A program made the position numbers and the translations under genes. A stretch of DNA of 64,000 nucleotides, taken from Candidatus Sulfopaludibacter sp. SbA3 (lineage in GTDB: Bacteria > Acidobacteriota > Terriglobia > Bryobacterales > Bryobacteraceae). The stretch spans positions 248,001-312,000 of the forward strand of contig CAMDCN010000007.1 of assembly GCA_945890485.1 (NCBI GenBank). Direction: 5' to 3'. Positions 17,028-25,489 of this stretch are shown in pieces (position 1 is the first letter of the stretch; each line of letters starts with the position of its first letter). The notes under the pieces are model-generated. The model searched no databases, was not told the DNA's origin, and worked only from the letters and a program-made list of their open reading frames with translations.

Positions 17028-18133
17028 AGTTGGCAATTACCGACCTAGAGTCGTTTGGGGCTTTAAACCCGCTGGCAGTGAAGGCCTACCTGGTCGGTAC
17101 AGGTTGGGCGGTGGGGCGCATTTTGGAGCAGCGGGGCTCCTATTGGCAGCACCCCGGGCATGCAGAGGTGGAGATCCCGCTTCCTTTCGATAGCAATCTG
17201 GGGGACTTTGCGGAGCGGATGCGCGATGCCGTGGAGCGGTTAGCCCTAGTGGAGGAACGTTCGCCGGTGGACGTATTGACGGACTTGGAGCGCGCTGGCC
17301 AAGACGTCATCCGGGTGCGGCTGGTGAGTTCCGAGAATGACGACGGCAGCGTGCCTCTCGAAGAGGGCGTGGAGTTGATGGAGTCGGCGCGGAATGCGAT
17401 ATACGCGTCGGCATGGGCGGCGGCTTCCAAGCACCGCCGGCCTTACTATTCGTCGCGCCCGCCGAAGGAGGTTTCCGACTTCATGGCGACGGTACGGCTA
17501 GGGCAGACGGAGCGAGGGAGTTATGTGGTGGCCCTGGAGGCACCGGTGGCGCCGGAGCTTTCTGAACAGACCGAATCGACTCCGGAGCCGTTTAGCCGAC
17601 GGGTGACGCGGACGTTGACGAGTTCCTTACAGGTACTGCGCGAGGCGGCGAACCGGGGGAACGCCAAGGAGATTGAAGATGCGGTGAGCGCCGGGGTGAG
17701 CGCGAACCTTTGTATTGCCGTGGCGGATGCGCTCCGGTTGGCGGGATCGCAGGGGGAAGTGGAGGTACGGGTGAGTTGGGCACGGACGCGTCGCGCTCCC
17801 GAGGATGCCGTGGCGCGGGTGGCATTTCCGAGTTACTTGGGCGGGGTGATTGGAGAGGCGGCGGGGCTGCTGCGGTCGATTTCGGAAGTTGAGGATTTCG
17901 AATTGGAGGGCACCGTCTACCAATTAAACCAGGACACCGAGGCGGTGATTTTGGGGGTGGTGGATGGGCGATACCGGAAGGTGCGGGTGGCGTTCCCGGC
18001 TTGGTTTCGGGAGGAAATGATTCGGGGGTTTGATGCGCGAGCGGTGATCCGGTGTGTTGGGGAACTGCGCCAGGCGGGTAAAGTCACCGAGTTGGCCAAT
18101 GCAAGGTCGTTCTCGTTTGAGCAGGTCGAGTAA
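16993..18133 (+). repeat. Long direct repeat, left copy (1.14 kb)
   Basis: From TGATGGACAATATTGAACAG at 16993 this matches the copy at 21543-22683 almost base for base, offset by 4550. It spans the last codons of the DUF4365 gene and the whole 369-residue gene. Differences are few in the first two thirds and clearly denser, mostly synonymous, in the last third (17880-18010). Similarity ends around 18113-18133. Confidence 0.9.
17024..18133 (+). CDS. Unknown protein, copy 1 of a duplicated gene next to Mrr-DUF4365
   Basis: 369 residues, no signal or TM. The first 130 residues are mixed alpha/beta (LNPLAVKAYLVGTGWAVG, DFAERMRDAVERLALVEER, DLERAGQDVIRVRL). The middle has FSRRVTRTLTSSLQVLREA and GVSANLCIAVADALRL, and the last 130 are beta-rich (FELEGTVYQLNQDTEAVILG, GRYRKVRVAFPAWF, ARAVIRCVGELRQ), which could be an OB-like fold (inference). 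Translationally coupled to the DUF4365 gene by an ATGA overlap. A copy differing at 11 of 369 residues starts at 21574, just upstream of Zorya. I do not recognise the family; context argues for a defence function. Confidence 0.75.
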   Translation: MKLAITDLESFGALNPLAVKAYLVGTGWAVGRILEQRGSYWQHPGHAEVEIPLPFDSNLGDFAERMRDAVERLALVEERSPVDVLTDLERAGQDVIRVRLVSSENDDGSVPLEEGVELMESARNAIYASAWAAASKHRRPYYSSRPPKEVSDFMATVRLGQTERGSYVVALEAPVAPELSEQTESTPEPFSRRVTRTLTSSLQVLREAANRGNAKEIEDAVSAGVSANLCIAVADALRLAGSQGEVEVRVSWARTRRAPEDAVARVAFPSYLGGVIGEAAGLLRSISEVEDFELEGTVYQLNQDTEAVILGVVDGRYRKVRVAFPAWFREEMIRGFDARAVIRCVGELRQAGKVTELANARSFSFEQVE

Positions 18134-18244
18134 CCGGAGTGGGGCCGCCCCCGCTCACCTTAAGGAGTACGCCTGGGAGGGTGACGGAGCCCAAGCGGGC
18201 AGCTCAATCGAGTTGCGGCGTGCGTCGATGCCTGCCTGCACATC

Positions 18245-18478
18245 CTAGGAGAAGTCTTCGTCGGCCACCGGCGCATGGCCCAGCTTGGCCTCATAGGCTT
18301 TCGCCAGTGTGATGCACTCGCTCAGCTTGCGGCCGGGGCGGGTGGATGCGAACGGCTCCAGCACGGCGACGGGGCGGTGGTCCTGCTCGATGATGATCTC
18401 GACTCCTTGCTGTACCTGGACAAGCGCGGCGTGAAGATCGCGAGCTAGCTCAGCCACGCTCATGCGGACGGTTGCCAT
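18245..18478 (-). CDS. Phd/YefM-type antitoxin, C-terminally short, toxin missing
   Basis: 77 residues. The N-terminal Phd/YefM fold is visible: VRMSVAELARDLHAALVQVQ, GVEIIIEQDHRPVAVLEP. After GRKLSECITLAKAYE and a short Asp/Glu tail (ADEDFS) it stops, shorter than VapB-type relatives whose tails usually run about 15 residues more. No PIN or RelE toxin gene follows; the next 100 nt lead into the end of the 369-residue gene. It is probably an orphan or trimmed antitoxin at the left edge of the repeat-bounded segment. Confidence 0.75.
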   Translation of the reverse strand: MATVRMSVAELARDLHAALVQVQQGVEIIIEQDHRPVAVLEPFASTRPGRKLSECITLAKAYEAKLGHAPVADEDFS

Positions 18479-18620
18479 GGCTTCATTCTAACGATCGCTT
18501 TCCTGCCTTGTCTTCCTCCGATTCGGGGCCCCTCCGCCGCTCGTCGCGGGCCGAATCGCCGGGCTCGGCCTCGCCGGTACCGTTCTCTGCTGTGTCCCCT
18601 CAGTCAAGACGCTGAGAACG

Positions 18621-19658
18621 CTATTGGCCAGTAGCCAGATGGGCGATCTCCGTTTTGACGCCTTTGCTATTCAGCCGCTCCAAAAGCGCACGGAACTTCG
18701 GCGATACCAGCAGAATCGGCTCCGGGTACAGCACACTGTCATGCGGATGATGGCCGGCCAGCACGTTGGTTACACAAAGGTCCCGCCCCTTCCAGCTTTC
18801 TGGATCAATTGTGACTTCGGAGAGAAGGTTCAAGCCGGCGGTATGGCCGTTCGGGCAGCGATATTTAACGTGTGGATCCTCATCCAAGGGATTGATACCG
18901 AACTTTGTCGGCGCGGCAACCACGGCCGCCTCGCCCTCCGGCACGAGTTGGTGCCAAACCGGTAATGGTGCGCTGGTCCCCCGAGTCTCTTCTAATTGCC
19001 CACCCTCCCGCATCGCAGCGTCGAAAAGACTCTTGTTCTGGCCTCGATTGAGCCAGACATCGAATTCGCCGTCGGATGCAGAAAGCCCAACCTTCGCCGC
19101 CTCCGCGAGAAGGATCCGCCCAGACGGAACCTCTTTCAAGTCGAGCGGCCCAGAGAAGGGACCCGCCCGGTGTCCGATCGGTCTGAACTTAAAACCGGTC
19201 ATGTGGGCGTCCGTGATCCGTTCAGCCACTTCCTGGGAGACCACGATTTCGCCGCCTAGGGAAACAGAGAATCCACCTTTTTTCGGTAACTTCCTGAGGT
19301 TCAGCAAGAGAGTCGAGCGCTGAACCCTTCCCGCCCCGCAGTGCGGGCAGAGCGCTGCGGTGTCGTACTGGGTCCCGCATTGTTCTCCCGTCGGTTCGAA
19401 GCGCCTTGTGATGATCAGGCGAAACAATTGGGCGTTCTCGATCTCGCTCGGTGTGTAACGTCTCTCGATATTCCAACTGAGAACGAATCCACAACCAGCG
19501 CGATCCGATTCTTCCCGCTCCAGTTCCGCCAGTCTTGGGAGCCGAGGATCCTTCGAATCCAGGGTGACCGAACAGGCGATTCCGATGGTGGATACCTCAC
19601 CGGGCCCGAAGAGCGGCGCAAATTTCCTGAATATTCTCAGCTCTAGCGCTTCCGTCAT
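18621..19658 (-). CDS. Hypothetical Cys-containing protein in the DarTG segment
   Basis: 345 residues, no signal or TM. It has a zinc-ribbon-like knuckle CPHCGAGR (about residue 103) preceded by CGTQYDT, and a second partial one, YRCPNGH, near residue 268. The C-terminal stretch (PILLVSPKFRALLERLNSKG) resembles the ends of double-CXXCG-type proteins, some of which are immunity proteins, but that link is weak. It lies between the antitoxin at 18245 and darTG, all on the minus strand. Function not assigned. Confidence 0.6.
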   Translation of the reverse strand: MTEALELRIFRKFAPLFGPGEVSTIGIACSVTLDSKDPRLPRLAELEREESDRAGCGFVLSWNIERRYTPSEIENAQLFRLIITRRFEPTGEQCGTQYDTAALCPHCGAGRVQRSTLLLNLRKLPKKGGFSVSLGGEIVVSQEVAERITDAHMTGFKFRPIGHRAGPFSGPLDLKEVPSGRILLAEAAKVGLSASDGEFDVWLNRGQNKSLFDAAMREGGQLEETRGTSAPLPVWHQLVPEGEAAVVAAPTKFGINPLDEDPHVKYRCPNGHTAGLNLLSEVTIDPESWKGRDLCVTNVLAGHHPHDSVLYPEPILLVSPKFRALLERLNSKGVKTEIAHLATGQ

Positions 19659-19736
19659 CGTGGCAATGCTTTAGCATCTCACGCGCCGCCTGAGCGGTTC
19701 GGAATCCGTTCGTGGTGACTTAGTGGCGCGCGTCCT

Positions 19737-20798
19737 TCACGGGCATAGATGGCTCAGACCCAAGTCGATGAGACGATCGGTGAACAGTTTCTGTTTGCGT
19801 TGGGCGGCGGCGGGGCCGGCGGGCCAGTGGGCCAGGCCGGCGCGGATTCCTTCGCGAGTGGGAGGACAGTTCTCCCTGACGATCAGCCAATCGAGCGTCG
19901 CCAGGAGTTCGAGCCCTAGGGGCGACTGAAAGCCTTCAATGACCTCTTCGGCGCGATCGAGGACGCGACGCAGGGGCAGGGCCGATTCCTGCTTCAGGTA
20001 GAGGTCGATATAGGGGCGCCTCTCCTCGTCAAACCAGATGGTATCGGACGGGCCGGCATCGCTCAGCCGCTTGTTGCAATGCAGGTAGCTGCCGTCGAGA
20101 GTATTCAAGAGGTGCCGCAAGCGATCCGAGTATGGGCCGTACTTGTCGGCGGCGAACCGGAGATCGAGCGGGTCGGCGACTTGCAACGACTGGATGGATC
20201 GCTCTAGAAACCAGGCGATCTTTTGCACTTCGAGATAGGTACATTCGATCCCGAGAATGGAGTAACGGCGAACCATTTCCGCAATCAGGACACGGGCGGG
20301 GGTGAGCTTGAGGACTCCGCTGCGCTTCGTTACGTTTTGGTACTTCTCGGTTGGCTCGTAGACCCAGACGTCGACATCGGGCAGGGTGCCCAGAGCCTTC
20401 TCGATTTCGGGGCGGACGATGGCCCAATCGAGCCCGCCGTTGCCACAGCCCAAAGGAGGGAGCGCGATGGAGCGGATTTGCCGCTCCTCGATAACGCGCC
20501 GGAGATCCTGCAAGCCGTCGATGACCCACTGGAGCTGGGAGGGGCTGCGCCAATGCTGCTTGGTGGGGAAGTTGATCAGGAACCGTGGGCCATCGAGAGC
20601 GTCCCGTTCCGTGACGAACATGCGGCCGACCTGCACGTTGCCTTGCTTGACGGCGGCGGCGTAGGCGGCGAAGTTGCCGGGGAAGGCTTCTTTGAACATC
20701 AGCGCGATGCCTTTACCCATGACACCGACCGTATTGACGGTGTTCACGAGCGCCTCGGTGGGAGCGTTGAGCAAATTGCCTGTGAGCAAACGCAGCAT
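19737..20798 (-). CDS. darG: DarG-type macrodomain antitoxin
   Basis: 353 residues from ATG 20798; the ATG shares an A with the DarT stop (TAATG). Residues 1-150 form a macrodomain: LRLLTGNLLNAPTEALVNTV, NTVGVMGKGIAL, then PPLGCGNGGLDW. In DarG this part removes ADP-ribose from DNA. The C-terminal 200 residues (LEVQKIAWFLERS, KYGPYSDRLRHLL) match the DarG/YbiA-like extension that binds and blocks DarT. The order toxin-then-antitoxin is usual for darTG. Confidence 0.93.
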   Translation of the reverse strand: MLRLLTGNLLNAPTEALVNTVNTVGVMGKGIALMFKEAFPGNFAAYAAAVKQGNVQVGRMFVTERDALDGPRFLINFPTKQHWRSPSQLQWVIDGLQDLRRVIEERQIRSIALPPLGCGNGGLDWAIVRPEIEKALGTLPDVDVWVYEPTEKYQNVTKRSGVLKLTPARVLIAEMVRRYSILGIECTYLEVQKIAWFLERSIQSLQVADPLDLRFAADKYGPYSDRLRHLLNTLDGSYLHCNKRLSDAGPSDTIWFDEERRPYIDLYLKQESALPLRRVLDRAEEVIEGFQSPLGLELLATLDWLIVRENCPPTREGIRAGLAHWPAGPAAAQRKQKLFTDRLIDLGLSHLCP

Positions 20799-21436
20799 TA
20801 GAAGTACCACTGTGGCTGGGCGGCCGCTTTGAAGTCAATGCCCCGCTGTTTGATCTGGTGCTGGATATCGGTCAGGATCTCCTGATCAAAACAGCAAACG
20901 CCTTGTATGGCGCTCAGGGGCACGTGCTTCCAGAGCAGCGCTTCGGCTTGATAGCGCTCTTTCTTGGCGGGATCTTCGGAGTCGTGCCGGAAATCGCGGC
21001 TCTGGAGGAGGGGCCAATCGATGCGATTCAGATCTTCCATGCGGGTGAGGTATTCGGCCATTTGGGGATAGGCATGCTGATTTGTAAAGATGAACGTTAC
21101 ACCGGAGGCGGCAACGTGATGCAGCGTGGATACCAGAATTAGAATGTCCTGTCTGGGAACCGGCGCGACGCCATGCCCCGTGCAGATGTTAAACATCATG
21201 ATGGAGAAGGGAGTGAAATAGAAGGGGACGTAGTCGTGGAGAGTTCCTCCTGGCGCTACGGGAACGGTGCGTCGAGATCGGCGGTCAATCAAGTCCGGCA
21301 GGCCGATGTTGCGAAAGTGGGGGTCTTGGAGCGTCCCGTTACGAGCGTGCAACCCGTTATCCAGTATCCAGGGCAGGTTGGCACGGTGGGTTATGCGGAA
21401 GATTTTGGCCGAGGATTGGTTGAGCGTTAGAGCCAT
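20798..21436 (-). CDS. darT: DarT DNA ADP-ribosyltransferase toxin
   Basis: 212 residues, full length for DarT (DUF4433). Motifs: FRITHRANLPWILDNGLHAR at the N terminus (NAD pocket), YVPFYFTPFSIMMFNICTG, then TFIFTNQHAYP and RYQAEALLWKHVP, where E165 is the expected catalytic Glu. DarT puts ADP-ribose on thymidine in single-stranded DNA and acts as a phage-defence abortive toxin. It is followed at once by darG in a 1-nt overlap. The 5' side lies next to the right direct repeat. Confidence 0.95.
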   Translation of the reverse strand: MALTLNQSSAKIFRITHRANLPWILDNGLHARNGTLQDPHFRNIGLPDLIDRRSRRTVPVAPGGTLHDYVPFYFTPFSIMMFNICTGHGVAPVPRQDILILVSTLHHVAASGVTFIFTNQHAYPQMAEYLTRMEDLNRIDWPLLQSRDFRHDSEDPAKKERYQAEALLWKHVPLSAIQGVCCFDQEILTDIQHQIKQRGIDFKAAAQPQWYF

Positions 21437-21542
21437 CGAGGAAGGGGCCGCGAAGGACTAATGCACCCCCTGTTCTATTGTGACGCCGCCGGGACTTTCG
21501 TGAAACGTCTGTTACTCCGCCCGTGCGGGCGTGAGGCAAAGT

Positions 21543-22683
21543 TGATGGACAATATTGAACAGACGGACGCGATATGAAGTTGGCAATTACCGACCTAGAG
21601 TCGTTTGGGGCTTTGAACCCGCTGGCAGTGAGGGCCTACCTGGTCGGTACAGGTTGGGCGGTGGGGCGCATTTTGGAGCAGCGGGGCTCCTACTGGCAGC
21701 ACCCCGGGCATGCAGAGGTGGAGATCCCGCTTCCTTTCGATAGCAATCTGGGGGACTTTGCGGAGCGGATGCGCGATGCCGTGGAGCGATTAGCCCTAGT
21801 GGAGGAACGTTCGCCGATGGACGTATTGACGGACTTGGAGCGCGCTGGCCAAGACGTCATCCGGGTGCGGCTGATGAGTTCCGAGAATGACGACGGCAGC
21901 GTGCCTCTCGAAGAGGGCATGGAGTTGATGGAGTCGGCGCGGAATGCCATATACGCGTCGGCATGGGCGGCGGCTTCCAAGCACCGTCGGCCTTACTATT
22001 CGTCGCGTCCGCCGAAGGAGGTTTCCGACTTCATGGCGACGGTACGGCTAGGGCAGACGGAGCGAGGGAGTTATGTGGTGGCCCTGGAGGCACCGGTGGC
22101 GCCGGAACTTTCTGAACAGACCGAATCGACTCCGGAGCCGTTTAGCCGACGGGTGACGCGGACGTTGACGAGTTCCTTACAAGTTCTGCGCGAGGCGGCG
22201 AACCGAGGGAACGCCAAGGAGATTGAAGAGGCGGTGAGCGCCGGGGTGAGCGCGAACCTTTGTATTGCCGTGGCGGATGCGCTTCGGTTGGCGGGATCGC
22301 AGGGGGAGGTGGAGGTACGGGTGAGTTGGGCACGGACGCGTCGCGCTCCCGAGGATGCCGTGGCGCGGGTGGCATTTCCGAGTTACTTGGGCGGGGTGAT
22401 TGGCGAGGCGGCGGGACTGCTGCGCTCGATTTCGGAGGTTGAGAATTTCGAGTTGGAGGGAACGGTCTACCAGTTGAACCAAGACACAGAGGCGGTGATT
22501 CTGGGGGTGGTGGATGGACGGTACCGAAAGGTACGGGTGACATTTCCGGCTCAGTTCCGCGAGGAGATGATTCGGGGGTTTGATGCGCGAGCGGTGATCC
22601 GGTGTGTTGGGGAGCTGCGCCAGGCGGGTAAGGTCACCGAGTTGGCCAATGCGAGGTCGTTTGCATTCGAGGACGCTGAATAG
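21543..22683 (+). repeat. Long direct repeat, right copy (1.14 kb)
   Basis: Partner of 16993-18133. It begins with TGATGGACAATATTGAACAG, which is the last 11 codons of the DUF4365 gene without the rest of it; upstream of 21543 the sequence is unrelated. This relict shows that the ancestral order was DUF4365 then the 369-residue gene. Between the two copies lie the antitoxin, the Cys protein and darTG. Confidence 0.9.
21574..22683 (+). CDS. Unknown protein, copy 2 of the duplicated 369-residue gene, upstream of Zorya
   Basis: 369 residues; 11 differ from copy 1 (for example three Val to Met, Trp to Gln in FPAWF/FPAQF, and EQVE to EDAE at the end). The frame is intact and substitutions are mostly silent or mild, so both copies are probably functional or were until recently. 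It ends 182 nt before zorA and points the same way. Whether it is part of the Zorya transcript is open. See copy 1 for features; function unknown. Confidence 0.75.
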   Translation: MKLAITDLESFGALNPLAVRAYLVGTGWAVGRILEQRGSYWQHPGHAEVEIPLPFDSNLGDFAERMRDAVERLALVEERSPMDVLTDLERAGQDVIRVRLMSSENDDGSVPLEEGMELMESARNAIYASAWAAASKHRRPYYSSRPPKEVSDFMATVRLGQTERGSYVVALEAPVAPELSEQTESTPEPFSRRVTRTLTSSLQVLREAANRGNAKEIEEAVSAGVSANLCIAVADALRLAGSQGEVEVRVSWARTRRAPEDAVARVAFPSYLGGVIGEAAGLLRSISEVENFELEGTVYQLNQDTEAVILGVVDGRYRKVRVTFPAQFREEMIRGFDARAVIRCVGELRQAGKVTELANARSFAFEDAE

Positions 22684-22865
22684 TCGCGCTGTTGTTCGCG
22701 CTGACTTGTTCGGCTTGTACCTCACCGTGCTCTTAAGAGATGGCGATAGGCCACTCGCCGGAGCGCTTCGTCATGGGATCTCGTGTAGGATAAAGTTCAT
22801 ACGCGAATCAGACAAGACGGGTGCCTGACCGAAGGTGTGCCCCGTTTCTGGTAAATGGGGACTTA

Positions 22866-24821
22866 ATGCCGGTCAGCTTTGACACCTTCTTGCGGGCGCT
22901 ATTGGTTGTGTTGCCGATTTTTCCTTGGCTAATTGGAACATGGGGACTTTATTTCGTTGTCCAGCTTGTTCGGCGGTATCGTCAAACGACATCTGCCCTT
23001 AAGGCCTTTCGTGTCGACCTGGAGCGCCTGAGCCGCATCGACGAAGCTGATCGACGGGCTGGCATGTCCCTGGATACTGTTGAGGACATCCGATCCCTCG
23101 CGGGCAATGGCACGAGTTCGGTTCATGAGTGGTGGAAGCGAATTGTCACTGGGCTCGAAAGAATCCCATTGTCGGATTTTGGAGACCGCTGGTTCTTGCT
23201 TCACGAGCCACGGCTAGTCCTGGACGAGTCGCTCTTGGTCGATCAGACCTATCGACCCGAGGAGAACCACTCCGTTCCCGGGCTACTGACTGCATCCGGC
23301 CTCCTTTGTACGTTTTTCGCCATCGTCATGGCGCTGATGAACGTGTCCATTCAACAGCAAGTGGTGACCGGAATTGACGGTCTTATCAATGGGCTTGGTA
23401 CCAAGTTCTGGGCGTCAATTGCTGGCCTACTATCCAGTCTTGTGTTTGTGCTTTTTGATCGCTCGTGCAATGCCAGCTTGGCGACCGAATACCGCGGAAT
23501 AGTAAAGGACCTCGAAGCACGATTTCCGGTATTGACTGAGGTTCAACTTCGGGTGGAACTCTACCGAGAAGCGCGCCGGCAGTCTACGTCCCTGAGTAAC
23601 ATTAGTACTGAGTTGGTGAATCGGTTTGTTGAGGATTTCAACAAGAACATCTCCGGCCCACTGGCAGACAACATTGCTGATGGCTTCCAGTCAAAGCTGA
23701 GTCCGACTATGGAAAAGATGGCGGGTACTCTGGAAAACCTAGAGGCCACCATTCGAGCGATCGAGGGCCAGAAGCAGGAGTCCATTACCGCCGAGCTGGG
23801 AAAAATGCTCAATGCTCTTGACGACTCCTTGCAGAATACACTTCGGGCAATGGGAGAACAGTTCCGTCAATCGTTGACGGGCAGCGCCACCGAGCAATTC
23901 GAACAGATTGCAGCCACGCTGCGCAGCACGACCGACTCGATGAGCGGAATGCAAAGCCTGCTAGCTACGCTGCAGGTCGCTCTCCAAGCGCTCATTCGAA
24001 ATGCTGAACAGTCGTCGAGGGAGCAAGCTGAGGAGGGCACTCGACAGTTACGAACAATGACCGAGGCCATGGAGAAATTGCTCCTCCGCCTGGACGAGTC
24101 CAGCAGCTCCAACATTAATAAGATCAACGAGAGTATGGCCGTTCTGATCGTGGACGTGGGCAGGAAAATGGAGGATCTCTCCGGGAAGATGTCGGCTTCC
24201 ATGGTGGACGCGATGGAACACTCCAGCCGCGCGGTCAATCAGGCGGTCCGCACGACCGACGAACAGAGCTCGGCGATTCTTGCAAAGCTCAACAGTCTTC
24301 TGGGAAACATCGAGGCGCGGGCCGACGACTTCCGCCAAGCCGGGCAATCATTGGTCAGCGCTCAGGCGGCATTCCGACAGACTCTCTCTGGGAACGACGA
24401 CGCCATGAAGCGGCTGCAGGACGTTTCGGACAAGCTCCGTACGGCGGCTCTTTCGATTGCAGAGACCGCCCGCCAAAGCAAAGACAGCGAGAGTATGCAG
24501 GCGACAGCGGCTCAGCGGCTTCAGGCCGCAACGGTCGCTTCGGCTGAGGTGTTTAGCCGACTTGACCAATTGCTTGATCGACAGCAAAAGGTGCTGGAGA
24601 CACTCGATGATCGCATTCGGAAGGTGATGGAGGAGATAGGCTCCGGCCTTGAGTCTTACACACTAAGCGTAAAAGACAACTTCGAGAATATTTCCCGGGT
24701 GGGTAACGAACTGATTCCGCCGATTACTGCGGCCGTTCAGATGCAGGTGCAGGAGTTGACGGAAGCGCTCGCCGAATTCACCGAAGTTCTTACGACAAGC
24801 CGTTCGGATCTCAGGCGATGA
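22866..24821 (+). CDS. zorA: ZorA, MotA-like inner-membrane motor subunit of Zorya
   Basis: 651 residues from ATG 22866 (GGGGA box 5 nt upstream); GTG 22821 is an in-frame alternative. The N-terminal TM is FLRALLVVLPIFPWLIGTWG. The MotA/TolQ/ExbB core has TM helices GLLTASGLLCTFFAIVMAL and LGTKFWASIAGLLSSLVFV. Residues about 260-651 form a long coiled-coil tail rich in Gln/Glu (MEKMAGTLENLEATIR and similar). ZorA with ZorB makes a proton-driven complex whose tail reaches into the cytoplasm to signal or recruit ZorC and ZorD. Stop overlaps zorB start by 4 nt. Confidence 0.93.
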   Translation: MPVSFDTFLRALLVVLPIFPWLIGTWGLYFVVQLVRRYRQTTSALKAFRVDLERLSRIDEADRRAGMSLDTVEDIRSLAGNGTSSVHEWWKRIVTGLERIPLSDFGDRWFLLHEPRLVLDESLLVDQTYRPEENHSVPGLLTASGLLCTFFAIVMALMNVSIQQQVVTGIDGLINGLGTKFWASIAGLLSSLVFVLFDRSCNASLATEYRGIVKDLEARFPVLTEVQLRVELYREARRQSTSLSNISTELVNRFVEDFNKNISGPLADNIADGFQSKLSPTMEKMAGTLENLEATIRAIEGQKQESITAELGKMLNALDDSLQNTLRAMGEQFRQSLTGSATEQFEQIAATLRSTTDSMSGMQSLLATLQVALQALIRNAEQSSREQAEEGTRQLRTMTEAMEKLLLRLDESSSSNINKINESMAVLIVDVGRKMEDLSGKMSASMVDAMEHSSRAVNQAVRTTDEQSSAILAKLNSLLGNIEARADDFRQAGQSLVSAQAAFRQTLSGNDDAMKRLQDVSDKLRTAALSIAETARQSKDSESMQATAAQRLQAATVASAEVFSRLDQLLDRQQKVLETLDDRIRKVMEEIGSGLESYTLSVKDNFENISRVGNELIPPITAAVQMQVQELTEALAEFTEVLTTSRSDLRR

Positions 24822-25489
24822 AGCGGCGTCCTCAAAGCGATCACCTGTCGAGTTCGATGACCGACCTCATGACTTCGCTGATGGTTATTTTCGTTCTTCT
24901 TCTCGTCACGAAGCTAAACAATCAGGCGAGTAGCGTCGAGCGAGCCGTCGATTATGTCGTAAAGGCAATGGAAGCCAAGCCGCAGCTGTTTCGAAATGGG
25001 GAGCAGATCAAGAAGGAAGCCGATGTGATCGTGCTGATTGTTCCAGACGAGCTCATGAGTTTTCCACAGGCATACGCCGATCAAGGCGGAGCAAAACTTA
25101 CTGATGCGGGAAAGGCCTACCTCAATGACAGAATTCCTGTGCTGTCCTCGGTTATCTGCGACGAGAAGGTTAGGGAGAAGGTTGAAACCGTCATTGTGGA
25201 GGGACACTCCGACACCACAGGAGCAGGCCGGCAGCAGAACTTGGAGTTAAGCCAGCAGCGCTCGATGGCTGTAGTTTCGCAAAGCCTGACGGTGTTACAG
25301 AACAACGAGACTTTGGCGACTTGTTTTCTGGAATTGTTGTCGGCTACCGGCCGCGGAGATTCCCATCCACTCGATCCTCAGAATCCGAATAGTCCGTTAA
25401 ACCGGAGAGTGGAGTTTAGAATTCGGGTGAAGTCGGGCATTTTGGATGAAGGGGGCAACACAGCTCCCCCTGGGGTACCAGCGCGGTGA
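24818..25489 (+). CDS. zorB: ZorB, MotB/OmpA-like subunit of Zorya
   Basis: 223 residues. One TM near the N terminus, SSMTDLMTSLMVIFVLLLV, contains Asp16, the expected ion-carrying Asp as in MotB. The C-terminal half is an OmpA/MotB peptidoglycan-binding domain: VIVEGHSDTTGAGRQQNLEL, SQQRSMAVVSQSL and PNSPLNRRVEFRI. Genes zorA, zorB, zorC and zorD overlap by 4 nt each, so they are one translationally coupled unit. Confidence 0.93.
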   Translation: MKRRPQSDHLSSSMTDLMTSLMVIFVLLLVTKLNNQASSVERAVDYVVKAMEAKPQLFRNGEQIKKEADVIVLIVPDELMSFPQAYADQGGAKLTDAGKAYLNDRIPVLSSVICDEKVREKVETVIVEGHSDTTGAGRQQNLELSQQRSMAVVSQSLTVLQNNETLATCFLELLSATGRGDSHPLDPQNPNSPLNRRVEFRIRVKSGILDEGGNTAPPGVPAR

